A DNA stretch of 64,000 nucleotides from Xanthomonas hortorum pv. cynarae (GTDB lineage Bacteria; Pseudomonadota; Gammaproteobacteria; Xanthomonadales; Xanthomonadaceae): NCBI RefSeq assembly GCF_002939985.1, contig NZ_MDFM01000002.1, positions 124,001-188,000 of the forward strand, given 5' to 3'. Below, in pieces: positions 10,149-18,382 of the stretch. The notes below the pieces were generated by a model that was not told where the DNA came from, made no database searches, and worked only from the letters and a program-made list of their open reading frames with translations. Both the position numbers and the translations under genes were made by a program. How positions within the stretch are numbered: position 1 is the first letter of the stretch; each line of letters begins with the position of its first letter.

Positions 10149-10952
10149 TTACTGCGGCAGCACTTCCAGTGTGGCGACGTAACCCAGACGACGCTGCTTG
10201 GCTTGCGGGAGCGAGGTTTTCTTGTCTTCGGTGGTGGTTTCCAGCCAGTACATACCGGCTTCCGGCCAGGTCACGCTGAAGCCGCCCTTGGCATCGGTCT
10301 TCAGCTTGATCTCGTTCTGCGCATCGCGATAGCGGGTGCCGCCGCGCACGATTTCGATCTCCAGCCCGGCTGCCGGCTTGCCATCCAGTTGCAGCGTGAA
10401 CTGCGCCGCCTCGCCGACGACCAGATCGTTGGGATGGGTCACCGGGATCAACTCGATGCCCTTGCCGCTGGGCTTGAAGACCGTGGTGGTGGGCGCACCG
10501 CGGGTGACGAAGGTTTCCACGCGATTGAAGGACTGCGAGACCTGCAAATCCTGCGCATTCTTCGGCACCTCGGTGGCGAAGCGGGCTTCGCCGCCGCGCC
10601 AGCGCTTGGGCTTGCCGTCTTCCTTCCAGTTGGCGAACAGGCCAGCGTTGACGATGCTGAGCTTGTAGGTGCCGGGCTGGGTGAGTTGCAGGTCGAACAC
10701 GCTGCGGTACTTGCCGGTGGCCGGATTTTCCGGCTTGAGCGCGCTGCCATCCGGCGCGGTGATGCTCAAGTTATCCAGGCGCAGCGGCACGTGATTGAAG
10801 TAGAACAGGTCGTTGGAGACCGCTGCATCCACCGTGATCCACGGCGCTTCACCGGCGATGACGGTCTGCGACGGCAGCAACCAGGCCTTGTGGGCGAGTG
10901 CACTGACCGGCAGTGCGGCGAGCATGGCGATCAGGACGAGAGAACGTTTCAT
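10149..10952 (-). CDS. Periplasmic DUF4198 protein (iron operon)
   Basis: This 267-residue exported protein has a signal peptide ending near SALA, followed immediately by His at the mature N-terminus ([10 protein letters not shown]). It matches the DUF4198 family, predicted periplasmic proteins that often accompany TonB-dependent receptors and are thought to bind metal or siderophore. Beta-rich segments follow, with a carboxypeptidase-regulatory-like fold at the C-terminus ([37 protein letters not shown]). It stands between the DUF2271 gene and apbE, with a 172-base gap to the former. The exact ligand is unknown; N-terminal histidine suggests copper or iron coordination, which is inference. 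Confidence 0.82.
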   Translation of the reverse strand: MKRSLVLIAMLAALPVSALAHKAWLLPSQTVIAGEAPWITVDAAVSNDLFYFNHVPLRLDNLSITAPDGSALKPENPATGKYRSVFDLQLTQPGTYKLSIVNAGLFANWKEDGKPKRWRGGEARFATEVPKNAQDLQVSQSFNRVETFVTRGAPTTTVFKPSGKGIELIPVTHPNDLVVGEAAQFTLQLDGKPAAGLEIEIVRGGTRYRDAQNEIKLKTDAKGGFSVTWPEAGMYWLETTTEDKKTSLPQAKQRRLGYVATLEVLPQ

Positions 10953-11124
10953 GACAACTCCTTGAAGGACGATGAGGACGGTGAATCACGTGTCTGATCA
11001 GCGCGAGGGTGTGGCGCTGCGTGGATGCGTGGGAAGCGTTATGTCTTTGCCAAAGCGATTAGTGCGCGCGTGCGCCGTTACTTGCAGCGCACGCTCCGTG
11101 CGGCTGCCAACAACAGCGCAACGC

Positions 11125-11640
11125 TCAAGGCTTTGCGACCAGGCTGACGGCACCGAGCTCGCTGCTGCCGCTGGCCTTTGCGGTTTGCGACGACGTCGCC
11201 GGCCAGGTAAACGGCACCTTGACCAACTCACGGCCGCCGACTTCGCGCGCGGCTTCCACCACCAGCGTGTACTGGCCGGCCGGCAGCGACTTCAGCGCAC
11301 CTTTGGTATCGGTGAACGACAACGCATGCGCGCCGGCAGGCCGGGTGGGTCCGGTCACGCCATCGACCGGCACGTCCAGCGTGCGGCCGCTCTTGCGCCA
11401 CCACTGGCGCAGATCCGGCAGCCACTTGGTGCCGTGGCCTTCGGCGGTGTCCTTGGATTGATACCAGACCGCCAGATTGGCAGCGACTTTCTGGTCTGCA
11501 CCTTCCAGCCAGATCGCCACGTACGGGCGGTGATATTCGGCGACGTTGAGCTTGGGGATTTCGACATTGATGTCGAGCGTGGCCGCATACGCCGGCATGG
11601 CGAGCAGGCCGCTCAGGGCGATGGTCAGGGTGGCGCGCAT
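11125..11640 (-). CDS. Periplasmic DUF2271 protein (iron operon)
   Basis: This 171-residue exported protein has a signal peptide cut near MPAYA. The mature domain is DUF2271 (LDINVEIPKLNVAEYHRPYVAIWLE at its start, then WYQSKDTAEGHG, KWLPDLRQWWRKSG and LPAGQYTLVVEAAREVGGRELVKVPF). This family is nearly always found beside PepSY-domain membrane proteins in siderophore operons, including the Pseudomonas piu region, and is assumed to help release or reduce iron in the periplasm. It starts 21 bases after the PepSY gene in the same leftward operon. No metal-binding motif can be assigned with certainty. Confidence 0.85.
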   Translation of the reverse strand: MRATLTIALSGLLAMPAYAATLDINVEIPKLNVAEYHRPYVAIWLEGADQKVAANLAVWYQSKDTAEGHGTKWLPDLRQWWRKSGRTLDVPVDGVTGPTRPAGAHALSFTDTKGALKSLPAGQYTLVVEAAREVGGRELVKVPFTWPATSSQTAKASGSSELGAVSLVAKP

Positions 11641-11661
11641 GATCGTCTCCGGTAGAAAAAG

Positions 11662-12300
11662 TCAGTGGATCAACAGCAGGGCGAGCAGCAGCGGAATCAG
11701 CAGGCCCAGGCCGACCAGCGGCCAGGTCATGCGGCGCTGGCGCGCATGCAGGTGCAGCAGGAACAGCCCGGTGATGCAGAACACCAGGCAGGCGATGGCG
11801 AATACATCGATGAACCAGCCCCAGGCTGGCCCGGCATTGCGTCCCTTGTGCAGATCGTTGAGATAGGCGATGGCGCCTCGACCGGTACGCTCGTATTCGA
11901 TCGCGCCGGTGCTGCGGTCCAGGCTTAACCAGGCATCGCCGCCAGGCCGCGGCAACGCGAGATACACCTCGTCGGCCGACCATTCGCCGCTGCGTGTGCC
12001 GACGCTGATATCCAGTTCGCGCCCCAGCCATTGCGCCACCCGCGGCGGCAGCGCTGCATTGCCGTCCTGCCGGTTGCCCAAAGTCTTGAGCAAGGCAGGC
12101 GGCAGCGTGAGCGTGCGCTGTTCGGTCGAAGGGCTGGCTTCGATGCGCGCGGCATGGTTCAAGGTCAGCCCGGTGATGGTAAACAGCAGCATGCCGATCA
12201 GGCACAGCGCCGAACTGATCCAGTGCCATTGATGCAGCATGCGCAGCCAGAAACCGCGACGTTGCTGGGTGGCGGCCATGGTGTCGTTGGAGGTCGACAT
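11662..12300 (-). CDS. PepSY-associated membrane protein, putative ferric-siderophore reductase
   Basis: This 212-residue inner-membrane protein of the PepSY_TM type has a first helix after [17 protein letters not shown], a periplasmic PepSY-like domain ([27 protein letters not shown]), then [21 protein letters not shown] leading into a second helix and a final one near the C-terminus. The paired histidines near membrane ends (HQWHW, NDLHKG, LLHLH) resemble heme ligands in cytochrome-like ferric reductases; this is inference. It belongs to the short subclass rather than the four-helix PiuB. It starts at ATG 12300, seven bases beyond the Sel1 gene stop; an ATG six codons upstream would overlap that gene. 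Confidence 0.82.
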   Translation of the reverse strand: MSTSNDTMAATQQRRGFWLRMLHQWHWISSALCLIGMLLFTITGLTLNHAARIEASPSTEQRTLTLPPALLKTLGNRQDGNAALPPRVAQWLGRELDISVGTRSGEWSADEVYLALPRPGGDAWLSLDRSTGAIEYERTGRGAIAYLNDLHKGRNAGPAWGWFIDVFAIACLVFCITGLFLLHLHARQRRMTWPLVGLGLLIPLLLALLLIH

Positions 12301-12307
12301 GCTGCGC

Positions 12308-13066
12308 TCAGGCCGCATCCGCTGCGGCGGACGCCTGCAACAGCGATTGCCGTGCAGTCACTTCGCTCAGCAATGCACGCAGACGTGGCTGCGTTGCACC
12401 CGCCAGCAACGGCGTGAGCTGTTGCAGAAAGCCGGCATGTCCGCCGGCAATCGCACGGCGCATCCATTGCTCGGCCTGATCGATGTCGCCACCGTCTGCC
12501 AGCAAGGTCGCATAACCCGCCTGGCCGCGAAAATCGCCTGCTTCTGCGGAGCGGCAATACCAGTCGCGCGCAGCGATTGGATCGGCATCGCAGGCCAGTC
12601 CTTCATCCAGATAACGCGCCAGAAAGTTCATCGATTTGGCATGCCCGCGCTCGGCAGCAGTGCGGTACAGCGCCAACGCCTGCGCGTGGTCCTGCGCCAC
12701 GCCACGGCCGGAGCCGTACAGATGCGCGAGGTTGTACATGCCCCAATCCAGCCCGTGCTCGGCGGCGCGGCGATACCACAGCGCGGCCAATACGATGTTG
12801 CACGCGGTGCCGAAGCCCAGTTCATGGCAACGCCCCAGCTGATTCATCGCTTCCGCATGCCCTGCATTGGCGGCGACTTCGTACCACAGCATCGCCATGG
12901 CCGGATCGGCCGCAATGCCCCGACCTTCGGCATAGATCTGCGCGAGCAGCAGCTGTGCCTCCACCTTCTGGCGTGCAGCGGCCTTGCGCAGCAGTGCCAC
13001 CGCTTGATCGGGTTGGGTGCGCAGCAGGTCGATCAGCTGCGCGGTGTCCGGTGCGGGCTCAGACAT
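12308..13066 (-). CDS. Sel1-repeat protein of the iron operon
   Basis: This 252-residue protein of tandem Sel1-like (TPR-type) repeats shows recognisable units [67 protein letters not shown] and [12 protein letters not shown]. There is no signal peptide, so it should be cytoplasmic. Sel1 proteins act as scaffolds. Homologues of this one sit between piuC and the downstream genes in Pseudomonas iron loci, but the binding partner is unknown. Its start overlaps the piuC stop by eight bases, showing tight coupling to the hydroxylase. Confidence 0.87.
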   Translation of the reverse strand: MSEPAPDTAQLIDLLRTQPDQAVALLRKAAARQKVEAQLLLAQIYAEGRGIAADPAMAMLWYEVAANAGHAEAMNQLGRCHELGFGTACNIVLAALWYRRAAEHGLDWGMYNLAHLYGSGRGVAQDHAQALALYRTAAERGHAKSMNFLARYLDEGLACDADPIAARDWYCRSAEAGDFRGQAGYATLLADGGDIDQAEQWMRRAIAGGHAGFLQQLTPLLAGATQPRLRALLSEVTARQSLLQASAAADAA

Positions 13067-13745
13067 CGGCCCATTGCCGCAACAGGTTGTGATACACGCC
13101 GGTGAGCTGAATCAGCGAGGGATGGCCGGGGGTGTCTTGCGTCAGCCGGCGGATCGAGACATCCAGCTCGAACAACAGGCGGCGCTGCGCATCGTCGCGC
13201 AGCATGCTTTGGGTCCAGAAAAAACACGCCACGCGGGTGCCGCGGGTCACCGGCATCACCCGATGCAGGCTGGTGCCGGGATAGATCACCAGGTGCCCGG
13301 CCGGCAGCTTCACCGATTGCGTGCCGTAGGTGTCTTCGATCACCAGCTCGCCGCCGTCGTAGCTGTCCGGGTCGCTGAGAAATAACGTGGCGGAAACGTC
13401 GGTGCGCACAGGGTCTGCGCCGCCGCGACTACGGTCGTAGCGGATTGCGTTGTCGACGTGATACCCGAATGATTGCCCGCCGCTGTAGCGATTGAACAAT
13501 GGCGGATAGATGCGCCGTGGCAACACCGCAGAGAAGAACGTGCTGCTGCGCGCCAGCGCCTCCAGCACCAGCGCGCTGGCGTCACGCGCAATGGCGCTGT
13601 CTTCGGGCAGTTGCGCGTTGTCCTTGGCCTGCGCCGATTGATGGCCGGCGGTGATGCGGCCGTCTGCCCAGTCGGCCGCATCCAGCCGCGCACGCAACTC
13701 GGCAAGTTGTGCGGGAGTGAGGACATCGGGAATGGGCAGCAACAT
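13059..13745 (-). CDS. piuC: Fe(II)/2-oxoglutarate hydroxylase, PiuC/PKHD type
   Basis: This 228-residue dioxygenase of the PKHD-type hydroxylase family (PiuC/YbiX) needs Fe(II) and 2-oxoglutarate. The metal triad is H96 and D98 (YHVDN) with H161 (SLHRV); R171 in GTRVACFFW probably binds 2-oxoglutarate. [11 protein letters not shown] and [19 protein letters not shown] complete the double-stranded beta-helix. Members are iron-repressed and lie beside catecholate siderophore receptors, but the hydroxylated substrate is not known. The length fits the family. It lies 48 bases after the receptor gene and overlaps the Sel1 gene. Confidence 0.9.
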   Translation of the reverse strand: MLLPIPDVLTPAQLAELRARLDAADWADGRITAGHQSAQAKDNAQLPEDSAIARDASALVLEALARSSTFFSAVLPRRIYPPLFNRYSGGQSFGYHVDNAIRYDRSRGGADPVRTDVSATLFLSDPDSYDGGELVIEDTYGTQSVKLPAGHLVIYPGTSLHRVMPVTRGTRVACFFWTQSMLRDDAQRRLLFELDVSIRRLTQDTPGHPSLIQLTGVYHNLLRQWADV

Positions 13746-13793
13746 GCGCAGATCTCCACGCCGCCCGCACTATGCGGACGGCGTGCCGGAGGC

Positions 13794-16112
13794 TTAGAAA
13801 CTAAAGGTGGCGCTCAACACCGCCGAGCGGCCATCGCCCGGCAGCGCCCAGCCATTGCCGGCAGTGACAGTGCCTGCCGCGTTGACGGTGAGGTTGTTGC
13901 GGATGCTGGTGTAGTACTCCTCGTCGAACAGGTTGTTGACGTTCAACTGCAGGCTGAGCCAGTCGTTGACGCGCAGGCCGACCATCGCGCGGTGCACCCA
14001 GTAATCGTCGGTCTTGACGTAGCCGGCCGCCGAGGAATTATTCGGATAGAAGCCACCCTGGTAGGTGACGCCGTAGCCGAAGGTCCACTGGTTGAGCTGA
14101 TAGGTGGTCCAAATGTTGCCGGCATTGCGCGGCGTCTGCACCAGCTCGCGCCCGGCGATGGGATCGCCGGTGAGGCTTTCGGTGCGGTTGGACACGCTCT
14201 GCAGCACTTCGCTATCGAGGAAGGTGTAGTTGGCGAAGATCGACCAGCGCTCGGTCAGGTAGCCGGCCGCGCCCAGCGCGATGCCGTCCACGCGGGCCTT
14301 GCCGTCCAGCACCTGTTCGGGGATCAGCGGGTCGCCGCTGTTGACCTTGTAGTTTTCGCGCTCGTTGCGGAACACCGCCGCGGTGAGCGCCAGACGCTCG
14401 TTCAGCACGTCCCACTTGCCGCCCAGTTCGATGTTGACCGCACTTTCCGGCTCGACATTGCAGTTGGCGCCCGCCGTGGCGGTGGCGATCGGCGTGCACG
14501 AGCCGTTGATCGAGGCCTTGGACGGCGTCTTGCTGTTGGCGTAGGACAGATACAGGCTGGCGTTCTCGACCGGCTTGAACACCAGACCGGCGCGATACGA
14601 GAACAGGTCCTCTTCGCTGCCGGCCGGGAAGCCCGGGGTCACACCAGTGACATTGCCGGCGGCGTTGACGGTGTAGGTGGTGCTGTCGCCTTCGTTGTGC
14701 TCGTAGCGGCCGCCCAGGTTGAGCATCCACTGCTCGTTGAACTGCAGCGTGTCGAACAGATACACCGCCTGATTGGTCAGGCTGCCCTTGCTGCGGCCGG
14801 TACGGAAGTAGTTCTGCGGGCCGGTCCAGATGTTGTACGGATTGTCGAACGACTGCAGCGGATAGGTGATGCCGGTGGTGGAGCCATCGGCATTGCGGAA
14901 GATCGAACCGCTGTTGAGTTCGAAGTCTTCCTTGCTGAAAGCGACGCCCGCGACCAGGCGATGCTCGATCGCGCCGGTATGCAAGGTGGCGGTCAGATCG
15001 GTCTGGCTGTGCGCGATGAAATTCTCGGTCTCGCGCACCAGGCCGCGCGGGCCGCTGTTGGGGTTCCAGGTGGCCGGCGGCTGGCCGACGCAGGCGCGGC
15101 CGGTATAGGCGTTGGTGTTGTTGGGCAGGCACCAGGTGCCTTCCGGCGCGGTTGCGGTGGTGTTCTGGTCCACGCGCTGCACGCGCGCCAGGCTGCGCAG
15201 TTTGACGTTGTCGTCGAAGTCCATTTCCAGCACGCCGGTGAGCATGTCCACGTCGATCTCCTGACGCGCCACGTTGCGGTAGCCGTAGTAGGTCTCGCGG
15301 TCCACGCCCGGCAGCGGGCCGTTGTTGAACGGGCTCAGCGCGAACGGCACGCCGTACTGCGGCAAGTTGTTGTCATGCTGGTGCAGGTAGCTCAGCGTAA
15401 AGCGCGTATCCGAGCCCAGGCCGAACGCGACCGACGGCGCAAAGCCCCAGCGGTGACGGAATTCTTCATCGCGGCCCGGCACGTCCTGGGTATGGCCCAT
15501 CGCGTTCAGGCGCACGGCGGTGCCGTTTTCGAAATCGTAATTGCTGTCGGCAGTGAGCCGGCCGTAGCGGTCGCTGCCGCCACCGACCACGACATTGGTG
15601 AAGTCGCCCTGGCCGGCGGTCTTGGTGACCAGATTGATGTTGCCGCCGACCGAGCCGGCGCCGGACATGGCGGAGTTGGCGCCGTTGATCAGCTCCACCG
15701 CTTCCAGGTTGAAGGTGTCGCTGCGGCTGTACTGCGCGCTGTCGCGCACGCCGTCGGTGGTGATGTCGCTGCTGGCGGTGAAGCCGCGCAGGTTGATGCT
15801 GTCGCCATACCCGCCGCCGCCTTCGCCCGCGCCGAAGGTGATGCCGGGCAGGGTGCTCAGCACGTCGCGTAGCGATAGCAGGTTCTGCTGGTCCATGGTC
15901 TGCTTGGTGACCACGGTGATCGTCTGCGGCGTGTCGCGCAGGGCCTCGGTGTACTTGGGCGAGGATGGTTTTTGCGCGCGTTCCTGCTGCACCCGGATGG
16001 CATCCAGATCCACCGCGCCCGGAGGTGCCGGCGCATCGCCGGGCTGGGCGAAGGCAGGAGCGGACAGCGTCAGCAGCACGGCCGAGGTGAGCGGGGAAAT
16101 CCTGGGAGTCAT
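13794..16112 (-). CDS. TonB-dependent catecholate-type siderophore receptor
   Basis: This 772-residue outer-membrane receptor has a signal peptide (about 1-22, ending AFA), a short periplasmic stretch, a plug domain (RDTPQTITVVTKQTMDQQ, LSTLPGITFGAGEGGGG, INLRGFTASSDITTDGVRD, VELINGANSAMSGAGSVGGNINLVTK) and a 22-strand barrel ending in AVLSATFSF. Presence of PiuC and the PepSY/DUF2271 genes downstream makes it a PiuA/Fiu-like ferric-catecholate receptor, the first gene of the eight-gene iron operon. It imports ferric siderophore using TonB energy. A Fur-box-like site lies about 265 bases upstream, so iron repression is likely. The substrate is not known. Confidence 0.92.
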   Translation of the reverse strand: MTPRISPLTSAVLLTLSAPAFAQPGDAPAPPGAVDLDAIRVQQERAQKPSSPKYTEALRDTPQTITVVTKQTMDQQNLLSLRDVLSTLPGITFGAGEGGGGYGDSINLRGFTASSDITTDGVRDSAQYSRSDTFNLEAVELINGANSAMSGAGSVGGNINLVTKTAGQGDFTNVVVGGGSDRYGRLTADSNYDFENGTAVRLNAMGHTQDVPGRDEEFRHRWGFAPSVAFGLGSDTRFTLSYLHQHDNNLPQYGVPFALSPFNNGPLPGVDRETYYGYRNVARQEIDVDMLTGVLEMDFDDNVKLRSLARVQRVDQNTTATAPEGTWCLPNNTNAYTGRACVGQPPATWNPNSGPRGLVRETENFIAHSQTDLTATLHTGAIEHRLVAGVAFSKEDFELNSGSIFRNADGSTTGITYPLQSFDNPYNIWTGPQNYFRTGRSKGSLTNQAVYLFDTLQFNEQWMLNLGGRYEHNEGDSTTYTVNAAGNVTGVTPGFPAGSEEDLFSYRAGLVFKPVENASLYLSYANSKTPSKASINGSCTPIATATAGANCNVEPESAVNIELGGKWDVLNERLALTAAVFRNERENYKVNSGDPLIPEQVLDGKARVDGIALGAAGYLTERWSIFANYTFLDSEVLQSVSNRTESLTGDPIAGRELVQTPRNAGNIWTTYQLNQWTFGYGVTYQGGFYPNNSSAAGYVKTDDYWVHRAMVGLRVNDWLSLQLNVNNLFDEEYYTSIRNNLTVNAAGTVTAGNGWALPGDGRSAVLSATFSF

Positions 16113-16377
16113 GAGGCGTCTCGAAGAGGAAAGCGAGGCTCCGGCCTAGCGACGGCTCGGCGGATGCGGGGATGGGGTGAGGATTGAAAAAGGTGGATCG
16201 ACAGTGGGCGCTAGCTAGCCCGATGCGATGTGCTGGCGTGACCCGATGTCGCGCACGTCGAGGCGCCGCGCGGAAGGGCGCAGGCGGTGCAAACGCAGGA
16301 GAAAACGGTCTGGCAGAGCTGGGCGCATGGGATCGCAGGGCAGGCCAGTTGTTAAGAAGGCCTGAAGGGCTGCGATC

Positions 16378-16396
16378 TTAAATGCAAATCATTCTT
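16378..16396 (-). promoter_or_regulatory. Fur-box-like operator upstream of the iron operon
   Basis: The 19-mer TTAAATGCAAATCATTCTT matches 12 of 19 positions of the classical Fur consensus (alternating GATAAT-type half sites). It lies in an A/T-rich pocket in otherwise GC-rich sequence, about 265 bases upstream of the receptor gene. A second TTTGCAAT lies just beyond. The distance to the start codon is long for an operator, so a promoter nearby with an extended leader must be assumed. Confidence 0.5.
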
Positions 16397-16542
16397 CTTT
16401 GCAATCTTTGTCGTCGGCCGATGTCGCGCGGTGGTTCCCGCTGACCGAAGCGTTGTGGCAGAAAGGTTTGTGCGCTATTTGAATTAGCTGACCAAACTAC
16501 AATTGGCGGACCAACCTACTTCCCGCCTGTCTGCGGGCCGCC

Positions 16543-16833
16543 GATCTGCCACTTCGCTGCAGGGCCCTTGCCCGCCCACCATCGCGGGACACGCCGCGAG
16601 CACGTTCGTGTAGCAGTGATGACTGCCGCATTAGCGGCTGATCTGCGACTTGGCTGCAGGGCCCTTGCCCACCCACCATTGCGGGACACGCCGCGAGTAC
16701 GTTCGTGTAGCAGCGATGACTGCCGCATTAGCAGTTGATCTGCGACTTGGCTGCAGGGCCCTTGCCCGCCCACCATCGCGGGACACGCTGCAAGTACGTC
16801 CTTGTAAGCTCTTACGCGGCATCCATGCCGCGT
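16543..16833. repeat. Three tandem 97-bp repeat units
   Basis: Units begin at 16543, 16640 and 16737, each opening GATCTGC and containing CAGGGCCCTTGCCC and CATCGCGGGACACGC (CATTGCGGGACACGC in the second). The period is exactly 97 bases. The third unit runs into the 280-bp repeat at 16751-17026. There is no unique spacer between copies, so it is not a CRISPR. Small reading frames within are repeat artefacts. Confidence 0.9.
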
Positions 16834-17026
16834 AAGGTCCCGCGACGGTGGGCGGGCAAGGACCAGTGGAGATGGTCGGTGTGCATGGTTTTCAACAAAG
16901 CAACCGACTGACTTCTGGTGCGGTGTCCTCGCCGCTTGCGGGACCATGTGGCGGCATGGATGCCGCCACTGAGCCTCCAGGGACGGATTCACGGCGTGTC
17001 CCGCGAGCGGCGAGGGCACCGCGCGC
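16751..17026. repeat. Dispersed 280-bp palindrome-rich repeat, right copy
   Basis: This copy is in direct orientation to 6941-7217. The 25-bp arms at 16760-16784 and 16837-16861 are complementary with one mismatch. Inside them the palindrome at 16812-16835 has 11-bp arms (TTACGCGGCAT) and a two-base loop. A further hairpin, GGCGGCATGGATGCCGCC, lies at about 16951-16968, and the core CGGCGTGTCCCGCGAGCGG lies near 16993. The 16113-17124 interval holds no convincing gene besides the Fur-like site and these repeats. Confidence 0.88.
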
Positions 17027-17124
17027 TAGACTCACTAGGCTTTTTGACCTTGGCTTCTACGGCCAAAGCCACAACCACGATCACAGCCACAGCCGACCTG
17101 CCGCACTCACCGATCTCACCGCTC

Positions 17125-17454
17125 TCAGCGGTCGTCGCGTGCCCAGATGCCGCCGTGTTCGCGCTTGACGGGAAACTTGGGCACGGCCGTGTAGGCGGGT
17201 GCACACAGCGGGCGGCCGTCGCGGATATCGAAGCGCGCGCTGTGCAGCAGGCACTCGATGGTGCCGGCCGCCGGGTCGAACGTGCCCGGCGACAATTCGT
17301 AATCTTCGTGGCTGCAGCGGTCTTCCAGCGCATACAGCTCGCCGTCGAGGTTGAAGACCACGATCGGGGCGTCGGTCACCTCGTCCCAGACGGTTTGCAA
17401 CTCGCCGGGCAGCAGCGCCTCGCTGGCGCAGACGAAGGTCCAGGTCTCGCTCAC
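17125..17454 (-). CDS. Rieske [2Fe-2S] ferredoxin
   Basis: This 109-residue single-domain Rieske ferredoxin of the non-heme-iron-oxygenase type has the cluster ligands C47-x-H49 (DRCSHED) and C68-x2-H71 (ECLLHSARFD), with ALYAPAY-like strands after it (GRPLCAPAYTAVPKFPVKRE). There is no signal peptide, so it is cytoplasmic. It would carry electrons to an oxygenase or another acceptor, but no oxygenase gene is adjacent. It starts with GTG at 17454, overlapping the upstream acetyltransferase stop (GTGA), so the pair is co-translated. Confidence 0.88.
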   Translation of the reverse strand: MSETWTFVCASEALLPGELQTVWDEVTDAPIVVFNLDGELYALEDRCSHEDYELSPGTFDPAAGTIECLLHSARFDIRDGRPLCAPAYTAVPKFPVKREHGGIWARDDR

Positions 17455-17990
17455 AGCGCTGCGCCGCCGAGCGGTTTTTCCAGCACTTCGAAGCGCAGAT
17501 CCTGGCGCAGCGGCACGCCGAAGCGCACGTCGCCATACGGAAACGGCTTGGTGATGCCGGTGCGGCGATAGCCGCGTCGCTCGTAAAAGGCGATCAGCTC
17601 ATCGCGGATGTCGATCACCGTCATGCGCATCACCGGTAGCTGCCACTCGCTGAAGGCGATGCGCTCGGCTTCGGCCAGCAGCGTCTTGCCGAGCCCGCTG
17701 CCTTGCAGCGACGGGTCGACCGCAAACATGCCGAAATACCCGGCGCCGTGGTCGTCGGCGATATGCGCGCAGGCGAGCAGTCGCCCGTCCTGTTCGACCA
17801 GCAGCACCAGGCTGCGGTCACGCAACAGGTCTTCGCGCAGCACGGCGGCATCGATTCGTGCGCCGTCGAGGAAGTCGGCTTCGGTCGTCCAGCCAACGCG
17901 GCTGACATCGCCGCGATAGGCGGACGTCACCAGCGATACGAGGGCGTCGATATCGTCGACGGTGGCGGTACGGAAAGTGGTGGTCTGCAT
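17451..17990 (-). CDS. GNAT family N-acetyltransferase
   Basis: This 179-residue GNAT acetyltransferase should transfer acetyl from acetyl-CoA to an amine. The acetyl-CoA-binding motif A is LQGSGLGKTLLAEAERIA, preceded by GYFGMFAVDPS. Motif B-like sequence ELIAFYERRGYRRTGITKPFP lies near the C-terminus. The substrate cannot be inferred. It is translationally coupled to the Rieske ferredoxin, a pairing that suggests a shared function or simply shared regulation. Start ATG 17990 fits family length. Confidence 0.85.
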   Translation of the reverse strand: MQTTTFRTATVDDIDALVSLVTSAYRGDVSRVGWTTEADFLDGARIDAAVLREDLLRDRSLVLLVEQDGRLLACAHIADDHGAGYFGMFAVDPSLQGSGLGKTLLAEAERIAFSEWQLPVMRMTVIDIRDELIAFYERRGYRRTGITKPFPYGDVRFGVPLRQDLRFEVLEKPLGGAAL

Positions 17991-18002
17991 GGGAGCAGTT
18001 TA

Positions 18003-18372
18003 GCGAGAATCGGGGATTGGTGATTTGGGATTGGCTGGAGCTTGCTCGTTGCGCTTAGAGATGCACTACATGCTTCTCCGGTGCGCGAAATCCACTGAGT
18101 TGCACACCGTCAGTCAACGCAGAAACGATCGGTCCGGGATCGAGCCCCTCTCCCATCGGGAGAGGGGTTGGGGTGAGGGTACGGAGCGAAGCTGCAGTGG
18201 AGCAGGATTACACGAGGCTTCGCACGTACCCTATCCGCCCCTTCGGGGCACCTTCTCCCGGTGGGAGAAGGAACTGCGATGTCTTGGAGCTCGAAGGGTT
18301 CAGTACTTACGAATCACGAATCACCAGCTAAAAATCCCGCATCACAATCCCGAATTACCAATCCCCACTCCC
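18003..18372. repeat. Nested palindromic repeat cluster
   Basis: The centre (18141-18273) is a head-to-head pair of units: CCCCTCTCCC/GGGAGAGGGG plus TTGGGGTGAGGGT on the left, and CCTTCTCCC/GGGAGAAGG plus CCCCTTCGGGG on the right, joined by inverted GAAGC/GCTTC. Flanking it are GGGATT-rich stretches, GAATCGGGGATTGG at about 18006 and the reverse form (AATCCCGAATTACCAATCCCC) at about 18340-18365, oriented as an inverted pair. No gene lies in 17991-18382. It separates the GNAT gene from the 3' end of the suf operon. Confidence 0.8.
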
Positions 18373-18382
18373 GGCCCCACAT

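Noticed and set aside
13473-15872. A 799-codon open frame antisense to the TonB receptor and piuC
   Set aside because: No domain or start signal; sense-strand receptor motifs are unmistakable.
16543-16833. CRISPR array
   Set aside because: The units are adjacent 97-bp copies without unique spacers and there are no cas genes.
16497-17019. Several small proteins encoded in the tandem repeats
   Set aside because: The frames just translate repeat units and contain no independent signal.
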